Shown in pieces: positions 21,217 to 29,104 of a stretch of DNA of 33,693 nucleotides. The position numbers and the translations under genes are program-made. Each line of letters begins with the position of its first letter. Positions within the stretch are counted from its first letter, which is position 1. The notes beneath the pieces are model-generated. The model saw only the letters and a list, made by a program, of their open reading frames with translations. It was not told where the DNA came from and did no database searches. The DNA is from JACQID01 sp035290885 (GTDB lineage: Archaea; Aenigmatarchaeota; Aenigmatarchaeia; GW2011-AR5), in assembly GCA_035290885.1 (NCBI GenBank), contig DATDTL010000019.1:1-33693 (forward strand). Reading direction: 5' to 3'.

Positions 21217-21414
21217 TCACTTTTTCTTCTCTGCGTTGAGCCTTTTTAGAATAGCAACAAAATCGCCCTTCTTGTCCGTATCCGGCCTCAACGTCCATAG
21301 AACTGCATCGCCTTCCTTCAGCTCCAAATGACCGGAAATTCCCTTAGGAACCGTAGTGCGAAGGGAATAACTCTTGCTGTTGGCTCTTGTAACCTTCGTC
21401 TTTTCTCCCTTCAT
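21217..21414 (-). CDS. AbrB/SpoVT-type small regulator of the restriction-modification module
   Basis: 65 aa from ATG 21414, preferred over the upstream in-frame start at 21447 because the minus-strand TATTTATG (21436-21443) is centred 25-26 bases upstream. The sequence KVTRANSKSYSLRTTVPKGI followed by LELKEGDAVLW is a single AbrB swapped-hairpin domain. It sits directly before the methyltransferase in the same operon, the position that HTH-type C proteins take in many Type II systems. A likely role is timing or autoregulation of the module. A palindrome CCTA-ATAA-TAGG (21457-21468) lies just upstream of its TATA box and is a candidate operator. Confidence 0.72.
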   Translation of the reverse strand: MKGEKTKVTRANSKSYSLRTTVPKGISGHLELKEGDAVLWTLRPDTDKKGDFVAILKRLNAEKKK

Positions 21415-21456
21415 GGCTACTATTTGGCTTTCCGGCATAAATATCAATATCGATTA

Positions 21457-21468
21457 CCTAATAATAGG
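21457..21468. promoter_or_regulatory. Candidate operator upstream of the RM regulator
   Basis: A 12-base palindrome (CCTA, ATAA spacer, TAGG) located 13 bases upstream of the TATA box of the AbrB-methyltransferase operon. It is short and in A/T-rich DNA, so support is weak. Confidence 0.3.
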
Positions 21469-21582
21469 CTAATTATAGACTATATCTTTAAATGACTATA
21501 GTTATCCGTAAGCTCGTAAAGTTTCCGAGACGAGTTGCCAACCGCAGCATTCTTTATTAACCAGCCTGCTCCAATAATTACC

Positions 21583-22257
21583 ATGAAGATTGACGGGCAC
21601 ACGGACCTGCGCGATTCCATACTCGGCGGGCAGGACGGGCTTGTGAACGTTCTTGGCATAATACTTGGCGTTGCAACGGCAACGAATGATTCGCGCATTG
21701 TCATAATCGCCGGGCTTGCCGCCACGTTTGCGGAATCAATTTCCATGGCTGCGGTGGCGTACACCTCATCCAAGGCGTCTGTTGATTATTACAAGGGCGA
21801 AATAGAAAAAAGCATGGCGCACATGAAGTCCGCTCACAGGCTCAACGACATGGTACGGGGCTTCTATTCTGCCAAGGGCTTCCGGGGAAAGCTCCTTAAC
21901 GACATCGTCAGAAAGGTGTCGTCCAGCAAAAAGATGGCATACGAAGCCATTCTGCATGAAAAGCACGCGTCATTGCGCAACTACGACAATCCCGTCAAGA
22001 GCGCATGGGTCGTGGGCATTGCCGCGGTCATCGGTTCGCTGATACCGCTCGCGCCTTTCCTCTCGCTTGGCATAAACGACGCCATAACCGCTTCGGTAAT
22101 CATATCCACCGTTACTCTGTTTGCAGCAGGCGCGGTAAAGGCGAAGATGACCATAGGCAACTGGATAAAAAGCGGCTTTGAAATGGCGCTCATAGGCATG
22201 CTTGCCGCAGGCATAGGCTACGCGGTGGGCGCCGTGCTTGGAGTTGCCATACTGTAG
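21583..22257 (+). CDS. VIT/CCC1-family iron or manganese transporter
   Basis: 224 aa, integral membrane. The N-terminal motif (HTDLRDSILGGQDGLVNVLG) is diagnostic of the VIT1/CCC1 family, which moves Fe(II) or Mn(II) out of the cytoplasm or into stores. Two hydrophobic helices follow, then a charged cytosolic segment (about 75-140, with KGEIEKSMAHM and HEKHASLRNYD) that is the metal-binding region of the family, then three C-terminal helices. ATG 21583 is used rather than 21535 because TTTATTAA (21553-21560) is 26-27 bases upstream and the family begins there. Its last 40 bases overlap the convergent gene at 22218. Confidence 0.9.
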   Translation: MKIDGHTDLRDSILGGQDGLVNVLGIILGVATATNDSRIVIIAGLAATFAESISMAAVAYTSSKASVDYYKGEIEKSMAHMKSAHRLNDMVRGFYSAKGFRGKLLNDIVRKVSSSKKMAYEAILHEKHASLRNYDNPVKSAWVVGIAAVIGSLIPLAPFLSLGINDAITASVIISTVTLFAAGAVKAKMTIGNWIKSGFEMALIGMLAAGIGYAVGAVLGVAIL

Positions 22258-22823
22258 AAGCCTTGCGGCAGGAACAGCTCGCCGGGATGATTGCGCTCCC
22301 ACGCGGTTGCAAGCCTCGGAAGATTCGCAGTGCTGCCTCCAAACAGCGCGATTTCCTTGACTTTGGCATACATGGCATTGAATGCCGGATGGCCCGCGTC
22401 CACACCTGTCAATGCGTATCTTCTAAGGAAACTTGCGTGCGGATCCTGATAACTATCAGGGCATCCGCTTCCCTCTCTATTCGCCCTGTTCTTTGCCTGA
22501 TAATTCAAATCGGCGTTTATAATTCCCGTTGTCAGTACAGACGCCACTATTTCTCTTGGAGAAAACCCGCCATATCGGAAGCCTTTTTTTCTATACATCT
22601 TATTCCATGCTTCCCGGAATCTGCTGTTGACAGCTTCAGGATTACTTTGTATATGGCCCTTTGGCATCGAAAGTTTTCCATATCCTTCCGGCGACTCTTC
22701 CAGCAAACCGTGAAGATAGCCCTCACCTGCCAGCCATTCAAATATTGCACCCTCCAGTTCCAGAAACCCCTGCGAGTGCCTGAAAGAGTTATAAAATATT
22801 TTCAATATTTCGGAATCATGCAT
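22218..22823 (-). CDS. Hypothetical protein, 201 aa
   Basis: Not recognised. ATG 22823 follows a TATA-like TTTTTAAG (22847-22854) at 27-28 bases, so the gene is probably expressed. The protein appears soluble and helical, with EILKIFYNSFRHSQGFLELE at the start, SPREIVASVLTTGIINADLN in the middle and an aromatic, glycine-rich segment (KKGFRYGGF). The last ten residues (MATPSTAPTA) are encoded in the 40 bases antisense to the end of the VIT gene and look like low-complexity read-on. No catalytic motif, metal site, signal peptide or membrane helix is evident. Context gives no function. Confidence 0.6.
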   Translation of the reverse strand: MHDSEILKIFYNSFRHSQGFLELEGAIFEWLAGEGYLHGLLEESPEGYGKLSMPKGHIQSNPEAVNSRFREAWNKMYRKKGFRYGGFSPREIVASVLTTGIINADLNYQAKNRANREGSGCPDSYQDPHASFLRRYALTGVDAGHPAFNAMYAKVKEIALFGGSTANLPRLATAWERNHPGELFLPQGFYSMATPSTAPTA

Positions 22824-22860
22824 TCAAATCTCAAGAGAGAAGCCTTCTTAAAAATTAGCT

Positions 22861-23115
22861 TTAAGCCCGTGCCAGCTGCTTTCTGAGCTCTTTCGCATCA
22901 GCGAGAGCCTGTTCGGCGGCGTCAAGGACGGCCTTCTTCGGGTTCTTGGCCTTCACGGTCACAACGGGATTGGAAAGGTATGGGTGGCTGACGTTGCACG
23001 CGGAATAGTCCACTTTCTGCTTCCAGAGGTTCTCGTTCAGAAGATTTGCAAAAGTCAGGTCGTCAAGCTCTATCTTCATCTTTTCCTTATCATCTTCAAC
23101 GACACTGACTTTCAT
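22861..23115 (-). CDS. rpoL: RNA polymerase subunit L (Rpo11)
   Basis: 84 aa. Subunit L pairs with subunit D in the assembly platform of archaeal RNA polymerase (homologue of Rpb11 and half of bacterial alpha). The signature IELDDLTFANLLNENLW corresponds to the DDLTL-NLL core, followed by VSHPYLSNPVVTVKAKNPKK and the C-terminal helix. Length fits (80-95 aa). CTTTAAAT (minus strand, about 23138-23147) is 27 bases before ATG 23115. Confidence 0.9.
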   Translation of the reverse strand: MKVSVVEDDKEKMKIELDDLTFANLLNENLWKQKVDYSACNVSHPYLSNPVVTVKAKNPKKAVLDAAEQALADAKELRKQLARA

Positions 23116-23238
23116 AGCGCTTATTTAAAAAACAGTCTTTAAATAATAGTAAAGAACTTCCTGCTGGCATATTTTTTATAATGTTCTTTACATATACCAA
23201 GTTCCGTCGATATACAATATGATAATGACAGTGATTTG

Positions 23239-23898
23239 ATGCGCGCAATTGAGCTTCGGAACGTCGTGAAGAGTTACACGCTTGGAGACGCCGAAGTGCG
23301 CGCCCTTGACGGCGTTTCTTTGGACATAAATGAAGGCGAGTTCGTTTCGATAATGGGCAGCTCGGGCTCTGGCAAAAGCACTCTCCTTCACATAGTGGGT
23401 GCCCTTGACAGGCCGACGCAAGGCGCGGTAAGAATATTCGGAAAAGACGTCCATGGCATGGGCGACAACGAGCTTGCCGGGCTGCGCGGGGACACAATAG
23501 GGTTTGTCTTCCAGACGTTCAATCTTATACCTAGGCTCAGCGTTATGGAAAACGTCCTCATACCGTCTTATTTTGCCGGCGTGGACAGGCAGGAAGACGC
23601 GGGGCGCCTTGTGAAAAGCGTGGGACTCGGGGAAAGGATGAATCACATGCCTTCACAGCTTTCAGGCGGGGAGCGGCAAAGGGTTGCCATAGCCAGGGCG
23701 CTTATCAACGATCCGAAAATAATCGTTGCGGACGAACCGACTGGAAATCTTGATAGCGTGAACGGAAAGAAGATAATGGATATTTTTAAATCCCTGAACA
23801 AACAAGGCAGGACTGTTATCGTTGTTACACATGACATTCACATCGCCAAGTACGCGAACAGGATAATAAGGATAAAGGACGGGAAAATCGTAAAATGA
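23239..23898 (+). CDS. ABC transporter ATPase (MacB/LolD-like)
   Basis: 219 aa. Walker A GSSGSGKST (40-48), a Q-loop in FVFQTFNLIPRLSVMENVL, the signature SGGERQRVAIARAL, and Walker B ending DEPTGNLDS are intact. This subgroup powers FtsX/MacB-type permeases, which act as extracytoplasmic mechanotransmitters or export systems rather than nutrient importers. TATA-like GATATACA (23209-23216) is 26-27 bases before ATG 23239; the TTG just before it (23236) is in frame but disfavoured. It overlaps the next gene by ATGA, giving a tight three-gene operon. Confidence 0.93.
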   Translation: MRAIELRNVVKSYTLGDAEVRALDGVSLDINEGEFVSIMGSSGSGKSTLLHIVGALDRPTQGAVRIFGKDVHGMGDNELAGLRGDTIGFVFQTFNLIPRLSVMENVLIPSYFAGVDRQEDAGRLVKSVGLGERMNHMPSQLSGGERQRVAIARALINDPKIIVADEPTGNLDSVNGKKIMDIFKSLNKQGRTVIVVTHDIHIAKYANRIIRIKDGKIVK

Positions 23899-24737
23899 AA
23901 AAAATCGCGGCTCTGTTCGTTCTTTTGGCGTACGTTTCTGCGGCTGCCAGCATAAGCATTCAGGACCCCCTTCTGAAAGTGGAAATTGCAAAATATTCGC
24001 CATTTCCTGTGGAGCCGGGGAAGTTCCTGACCCTGTGGATCAAGGCCGAAAACGTGGGCGGAAACGGCGCGAAAAACGCCGTGTTCACGCTTGAGCCTGA
24101 ATATCCGCTGAAGCTTCTGGAAAACGGGACGAAGAATTACGGGCTCATTGACTCGGGCGCAGACGTGCTTCTTGAATACCGCTTTGCGGTGGATGCCGAC
24201 GCTCCGGACGGCCTTGCCAATGTCAAGTTCTATTATTCCTTGGGCGGCACGGGAAGGTTCGTCAAGAATTTCACCGTGGCAGTGGAAAAGTCGAAGAACC
24301 AATCGGACCTGCGGGCGCTTTTCGTGGACGCGATCCCCCAGCCGGCTGCCGGAGGCAAGACCACGCTTACCGTGGACGTTGCCAACGCGGCATCGGGAAT
24401 GGCATACTACGTCATAGCCCGCGCAAAGACGCCAGCAGGCGAGATAAGGAGAAGCAGCATATACGTTGGCAACCTTGGCCCGGATGATTTCGATTCCATG
24501 GATTTTGACATTGACGTTGGCAACGTGACGGCTGGCATCTACCCCGTGAACGTGGATTTTGAATACAAGGACAAGGACGACAGGGTACATACGGCCGGCG
24601 ACATCGTTTACATAAAAGTCGCGCCTCCTGTTGAAGGCAGCGCCGGCACCCCGCTGCTCATGTACGCCGCATACGCCATAATCGCCGCGGCACTGGCCAA
24701 GTTTGTCATCCTTCCGCTGAGAAGGCGAAAGAAATGA
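23895..24737 (+). CDS. Secreted CARDB/COG1361-like protein with C-terminal anchor
   Basis: 280 aa. N-terminal signal peptide (KKIAALFVLLAYVSAAAS), two beta-rich domains of the CARDB/COG1361 type (LWIKAENVGGNGAKNAVFTL, then VDVANAASGMAYYVIARAK), and a C-terminal transmembrane helix (about 254-272) ending in RRRKK. It would sit on the outer face of the membrane, anchored by its end. Genes like this typically lie between the ATPase and permease of archaeal MacB-like operons, as here, and may capture substrate or sense the envelope. Overlaps both neighbours by four bases. Confidence 0.85.
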   Translation: MKKIAALFVLLAYVSAAASISIQDPLLKVEIAKYSPFPVEPGKFLTLWIKAENVGGNGAKNAVFTLEPEYPLKLLENGTKNYGLIDSGADVLLEYRFAVDADAPDGLANVKFYYSLGGTGRFVKNFTVAVEKSKNQSDLRALFVDAIPQPAAGGKTTLTVDVANAASGMAYYVIARAKTPAGEIRRSSIYVGNLGPDDFDSMDFDIDVGNVTAGIYPVNVDFEYKDKDDRVHTAGDIVYIKVAPPVEGSAGTPLLMYAAYAIIAAALAKFVILPLRRRKK

Positions 24738-25927
24738 TACTAAAGCTGTTTTCAATAGCCCTGAAAAACGTTTCTCACAGGAAGGCAAGAAGCCTGCTTA
24801 CAATAACCGGCATCACCATCGGCATAGCCGCGGTGGTGGCGCTGATAACGATAGGCAACTCCCTCACCTTCGCGGTATCGGACCAGCTTGAGAAGCTCGG
24901 CTCTGACAAGGTCATCGTTTCGCCGAAGATGACGAGAAGCTTCGGCCCGCCGGTAGGATCGGCAGGGCAGCTAACCGAGCAGGACCTTGACGCAATAAGG
25001 CGCCTGAAAAGCGTGGACATAGCGATTCCCATACTGATAAAGAGCATTCCAATCGACTTCAAGGGCGCCAAAGCCACGGTCACGGTTACCGGCGTGCCCA
25101 CGTCGCAGGCATCAAGGTTCTTCTCGGACGTCCAGAACTACGAGATTCAGGAAGGCCGGTTCATGCGGGAAGGGGAAAGGTCCGCTGCCGTCATAGGCGG
25201 CAGGATATCCGAGGACCTGTTTGACGGAAAGCTGAAGCTCAGAAACAAGATCGTGATCCTCAACAAGGACGTCAGCGTGGTCGGCGTCCTTAAGCCCGTG
25301 GGCAGCCAACAGGACGACACGTCCGTAATAATGTCCATAGAGGCACTGCGCGACATAACCGGCAACGGCAAGGAGATATCGTTCATATTCACGAAGGTTT
25401 TCGGCGACCCTGAAAAAGCCGCAGAAGAAATACAGGACAAGCTCGCGTCCATCCACAGGGAAGACCTGTTCGTCGCGATAACTTCCAAGCAGCTCATAAG
25501 CCAGATAAACGGCGTCTTTGGCGTGATGTCCATAGTGCTCAGCGGCATAGCGGGCATATCCCTGCTTGTGGCGGCCTTTGGGATAATGAACACCATGCTC
25601 ATGAGCGTGATGGAAAGGACGCGGGAAATAGGCACGCTGAAGGCCGTGGGCGCCAGAAACTCCCACATAATCATGCTTTTTCTGATAGAGTCCGCCATGG
25701 TCGGCACGCTGGGCGGAGTCGCAGGAACCGCCATTGGCTTTGCCACGACCGCAGGAATAGCCGGCGCGGCGCAGAACCTTGTCGGGATAACCATGAAAGT
25801 CCAGCTTGACTACGCCCTCATGCTGTTTGCCGTTCTGTTTGCGGCTGCGATAGGCATCGCATCCGGAACCTATCCTGCATACAAGGCCGCGAAGCTCAAC
25901 CCCGTAGAAGCACTGAGATACGAGTGA
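24734..25927 (+). CDS. MacB/FtsX-family ABC transporter permease
   Basis: 397 aa. One N-terminal helix (about 18-40, LTITGITIGIAAVVALITI) is followed by a large extracytoplasmic MacB-type domain (about 45-265), then three C-terminal helices with the FtsX signature ERTREIGTLKAVGARNSHI between helices 2 and 3 and the end YPAYKAAKLNPVEALRYE. Paired with the ATPase at 23239. Substrate not determinable; relatives export peptides or lipoproteins or regulate envelope enzymes. Confidence 0.93.
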   Translation: MILKLFSIALKNVSHRKARSLLTITGITIGIAAVVALITIGNSLTFAVSDQLEKLGSDKVIVSPKMTRSFGPPVGSAGQLTEQDLDAIRRLKSVDIAIPILIKSIPIDFKGAKATVTVTGVPTSQASRFFSDVQNYEIQEGRFMREGERSAAVIGGRISEDLFDGKLKLRNKIVILNKDVSVVGVLKPVGSQQDDTSVIMSIEALRDITGNGKEISFIFTKVFGDPEKAAEEIQDKLASIHREDLFVAITSKQLISQINGVFGVMSIVLSGIAGISLLVAAFGIMNTMLMSVMERTREIGTLKAVGARNSHIIMLFLIESAMVGTLGGVAGTAIGFATTAGIAGAAQNLVGITMKVQLDYALMLFAVLFAAAIGIASGTYPAYKAAKLNPVEALRYE

Positions 25928-26290
25928 ACCTCCTCTGGCATAGAATCTGCACCGCTTCATTTTGACATGGCGTGGGATTATCTGCGTGGTAATCCCGTGG
26001 TTTACGGCATTATTGAGCCCGTCAATTGGCATCGGACAATACCCAACGTCTACTAATCAGGTAAACTACCCGCTACTGTGGCGAAAATGACGATAAAGAA
26101 GCGGGCGTTGCGGAAACAACAGGAAATGCCAAAAAGCCCTCATGATTGTTGATGCGCTTATTCCCCTTGATTTTTCTTAACGTCGTAGGCACCGTTCAAA
26201 CGGGTCTCCATCGCCTCATCCACCCACTCAAGCCAAGTGGTTTTCGATATGCGGGTTATAAACATGTTCCAAAATTAATGTTCTTTGCTA
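25928..26290. other. Intergenic region with a possible coding remnant and hairpins
   Basis: 363 bases. The 42 codons after the permease stop (25928-26053, same frame) read as protein-like (FDMAWDYLRGNPVVYGII, then PVNWHRTIPNVY) and end at TAA 26054-26056, but have no start of their own. A perfect 7-bp hairpin GGGATTA/TAATCCC lies at 25974-25980 and 25990-25996. A second inverted repeat CCCGCT/AGCGGG is at 26069-26074 and 26100-26105. The rest shows no convincing gene. It may hold the remains of an insertion or a lost gene. Confidence 0.4.
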
Positions 26291-27004
26291 TTACTTCTTT
26301 ATGCTTTGCAGCAGATCAGAAGTGTTTATGGATATCTTGCCGTCTTCTATGACGCCTATTTCCACGGTTTCCTGAGAAAGCTCCTCTTCGGCTTCTTTCA
26401 AGGATTTTAGCGCGAGCGTCAGCGCCTGCTCTTTCGTCATCTTTTTCTTGTAATTCGCAACCAGATACTTCTTCGCCTTCTTGCTGCCACGGCCTATGGC
26501 TTGGGCACGCCATTCCCTGAAGGCGCCGGAAGGGTCTGTTTCAAAAAGATGGTAAGAGTCTTCTTCCTGACCTGCGATGAGCAGGGACACGCCGAATGGC
26601 CTCATGCCGCCTACCTGCGTGAATTTTTGCAGTCGGTCTGAAATATCCTTGACCAAGGTCGTCACTTCTATCGGCTGGTCGTAGGTTATCATGTTGACCT
26701 GCGAGCGGACGCGGGCGTAATCCAGAAGCACGCGGGAATCGGACAGTATGCCGCAGGAAGCCGCGATTATGTGGCTGTCCACCTTGGATACCTTTTCTAT
26801 GCTTTCCGGAACTATGAGTTTTCTGAGCGTCTTTGTTGCGGCTATGACTACGCCGTTCTGGAAAACGACCCCGACAAGGGTAGGCGACCTTTCAACGGCC
26901 TTGCGCGCATACTCCACCTGATACATGCGGCCTTCGGGCGAGAAAACTACTATGGCCTGATCATAACCCATCTGGTTAACGTTATCTATCTCCGTAGAAA
27001 CCAC
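26291..27004 (-). CDS. psmA: 20S proteasome subunit alpha
   Basis: 237 aa from GTG 27004. Alpha subunits form the outer rings and gate of the proteasome. The hallmark N-terminus GYDQAIVVFSPEGRMYQVEYA is present, followed by the full alpha fold through IGRGSKKAKKYLVANYKKKM. The frame is open to a TTG at 27037, but TATAAAAA centred near 27030 sits 26 bases before GTG 27004, fitting leaderless transcription; ATG 26971 (MGYDQ) is another option. It stands alone, not in an operon with exosome genes as in some archaea. Confidence 0.94.
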   Translation of the reverse strand: MVSTEIDNVNQMGYDQAIVVFSPEGRMYQVEYARKAVERSPTLVGVVFQNGVVIAATKTLRKLIVPESIEKVSKVDSHIIAASCGILSDSRVLLDYARVRSQVNMITYDQPIEVTTLVKDISDRLQKFTQVGGMRPFGVSLLIAGQEEDSYHLFETDPSGAFREWRAQAIGRGSKKAKKYLVANYKKKMTKEQALTLALKSLKEAEEELSQETVEIGVIEDGKISINTSDLLQSIKK

Positions 27005-27146
27005 CTTTTTATGCCCAAAGCCTTGATTTTTATACAAATAATGCCTTTGTAATCCTAAAGGGCATTATTAAATGCGTGATTATATGTCCTTCAGTGTATA
27101 TCCTATGCTTTCATTTATTAATAGTTGATTCGCAGCTTGTGATATC

Positions 27147-27824
27147 ATGAAGACTATTCTTGCTACCGTACGCGAAGTGAAAAATGCTTCGCCTACCGTA
27201 AAAATAATCTCGCTGGTTCCGGAAGAAAAAATAACGTTCAAGCCCGGACAATGGATATACGTCTTTGCCGATAAGAACGGGGAGAAAGCCAAGCGCGCCT
27301 ATTCCGTGGCTTCGCATCCGGACGAGGCCGAGCTCAGTTTGTGCGTCAAACGCGTGGAGAACGGCTTCATGTCAAATTTCCTGTGCGGCCTTTCGCCTGG
27401 AAAAAAGATTGAAATATCGCAGCCGTTCGGGCTGTTCACGCTTAAAGACGCGTCAAAAGACACCGTATTCATAGCCACCGGAACCGGCATAGCGCCGTTC
27501 ATGAGCATGATTCCCGAGCTTGTCAAAACGGGCTATAGCAGGAGCGCAACCGTGATTTTCGGCGCAAGGACGCATGATGAAATACTTTACGCCGATGAGA
27601 TGAAAAAATTCTCGCAATCATTGAACGTAACGTTCATTCCTGTGCTGAGCCGCGAGGCTTGGAAGGGCGAGAAGGGGCATGTGCAGGACGCAATCAGGAA
27701 ATACGCGAAGCCGGGCTGCGAGGCCTATATATGCGGACTTATGCAAATGGTTACAGAAGTGAGGCAGCTTCTGGAAGAAATGGGCTTTGACAAAAAGCGC
27801 ATTCATTTTGAAAATTACATCTGA
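27147..27824 (+). CDS. Ferredoxin-NADP reductase-like FAD oxidoreductase
   Basis: 225 aa. FAD-binding motif RAYSVAS (50-56), then the nucleotide-binding signature ATGTGIAPF (110-117), and the C-terminal CGL motif (C196-G197) that contacts the nicotinamide. It would pass electrons between NAD(P)H and a protein or small acceptor. No iron-sulfur cysteine cluster is seen, so it is the bare reductase module. The start is supported by TTTATTAA (27114-27121) upstream. The Ste24-like gene follows after eight bases. Confidence 0.9.
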   Translation: MKTILATVREVKNASPTVKIISLVPEEKITFKPGQWIYVFADKNGEKAKRAYSVASHPDEAELSLCVKRVENGFMSNFLCGLSPGKKIEISQPFGLFTLKDASKDTVFIATGTGIAPFMSMIPELVKTGYSRSATVIFGARTHDEILYADEMKKFSQSLNVTFIPVLSREAWKGEKGHVQDAIRKYAKPGCEAYICGLMQMVTEVRQLLEEMGFDKKRIHFENYI

Positions 27825-27832
27825 GGCTTAAC

Positions 27833-28963
27833 ATGAAATATCCGTATTCGTTTGACCCGAGGAAGCGGAGGGCTGCCAAGATATATACCAGAACAAAAAT
27901 AATCAACGGCATGCTGAACGGCTTTCTTGTGCCCGTGGCGTTCCTTGCATTGTTTCTCTATTTTGGCGGGAGCGGTTTGCTGCTTAATACCCTGCCTGAA
28001 GGCTGGATTGCAGTGCCTCTCTATGCGGCTTGCTTTGCGCTAATACTGTCTGCGGTTCAGCTGCCGTTGAGGTTCTACTCCTCTTTCATCTACGAGCACA
28101 AGCACAAACTGTCTAGGCAGACGCTTGGCGCATGGGCAAAAGACTACGCAAAGTCTTCTGCGGTCTCCTATGCGTTTTCCATTGCCGCGATAACTGGCGT
28201 GTATTACATCATGTCATCGTACCAGCCGTGGTGGCTCCTTGCAGGGGCGCTATATCTTGCGCTCATGGCAGCCCTTGACTATGCGTCTCCTGTGATTATC
28301 CTTCCGTTTTTCTACAAGCTTACGCCTCTCAAGGACAGAAAATACAGGAGCAAGATACTCGCGATATGCAAAAAGCTCGGGGTCAACGGAATAAGCAACG
28401 TGCTCATTGCAAACGAGAGCCAGCGTTCCGTAAAGGCCAACGCCCTTTTCACGGGCTTCGGGCACACCAAAAGAATAGTGCTTTTTGACACGCTCATGGG
28501 CAATTTCACCAAGTCCGAGATAGAAACCGTCATCGGCCACGAAGTCGGCCACTACCTGAACCGCGACATACTGAAGGGATTCCTGCTGGAAACCGCGCTC
28601 ATATTCCCTGTATTGTACGCCTGCGACTCTGCGCTTCGTGCATTCGCGCCGGCCCTTGGCTTTGCTCCCTACAGCATAGCGTCGTTGCCGCTCTTCATGC
28701 TCGCCTACGAACTCATAGACTTCGCGCTTATGCCCTTGTCCAGCTTCTATTCCAGAAGAATGGAAAGCGCAGCCGACCTCTTCGCCCTTGACCACATACG
28801 CAAGCCCGTGGCCCAGATATCAACGGAAAAGCGCCTCGCGGACAACGCGCTGCAGGATCACGAGCCGCCCGCTTGGGCGGAAATTCTGATGTACAGCCAT
28901 CCCGCCGCCAGCAGGAGAATAAAGATGGCGGAAGACTGGATGAGGAAGAACGGGAAGAAGTAA
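27833..28963 (+). CDS. M48 membrane metalloprotease, Ste24-like
   Basis: 376 aa. Zinc motif HEVGH (236-240) with the third ligand E311 in SRRMESAADLFALD. The preceding NALFTGFGHTKRIVLFDTLM is typical of CAAX prenyl endopeptidases (Ste24), rather than the shorter HtpX. About six or seven membrane helices are present. In eukaryotes Ste24 cleaves prenylated proteins; archaeal relatives probably act in membrane protein quality control. Forms an operon with the flavoprotein upstream. Confidence 0.88.
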   Translation: MKYPYSFDPRKRRAAKIYTRTKIINGMLNGFLVPVAFLALFLYFGGSGLLLNTLPEGWIAVPLYAACFALILSAVQLPLRFYSSFIYEHKHKLSRQTLGAWAKDYAKSSAVSYAFSIAAITGVYYIMSSYQPWWLLAGALYLALMAALDYASPVIILPFFYKLTPLKDRKYRSKILAICKKLGVNGISNVLIANESQRSVKANALFTGFGHTKRIVLFDTLMGNFTKSEIETVIGHEVGHYLNRDILKGFLLETALIFPVLYACDSALRAFAPALGFAPYSIASLPLFMLAYELIDFALMPLSSFYSRRMESAADLFALDHIRKPVAQISTEKRLADNALQDHEPPAWAEILMYSHPAASRRIKMAEDWMRKNGKK

Positions 28964-28997
28964 CGGCTCTTTTTGAGGTCGCCGTTTAGTCGGAGCC

Positions 28998-29056
28998 TTG
29001 TTGCACAATTAACGTTTAACCCCCTATATTTACAGCATCCGCATATTTTGCAACAA
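28998..29056. promoter_or_regulatory. Inverted repeat upstream of the Type IIG gene
   Basis: TTGTTGCA (28998-29005) and TGCAACAA (29049-29056) form a perfect 8-bp inverted repeat. The right arm is about 20 bases before the TATA-like TTTTTAAATA near 29076-29085, which is 24-25 bases before ATG 29105. It may be an operator, but could also be chance. Confidence 0.35.
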
Positions 29057-29104
29057 CGCCGTCTCTATAATCTGTTTTTTAAATATTGAGAGTAAGATTA
29101 GCTC

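Noticed and set aside
23838..24788. 316-codon minus-strand ORF
   Set aside because: Antisense to the ABC operon; the sequence is rich in His, Arg and Cys with no domain pattern, typical of a shadow frame.
25112..26032. 306-codon minus-strand ORF running over the permease gene
   Set aside because: Mostly a shadow of the permease; only the part beyond 25927 is free, and that reads better on the plus strand.
28250..28795. 181-codon minus-strand ORF
   Set aside because: Shadow of the Ste24-like protease gene, with no independent start signal or domain.
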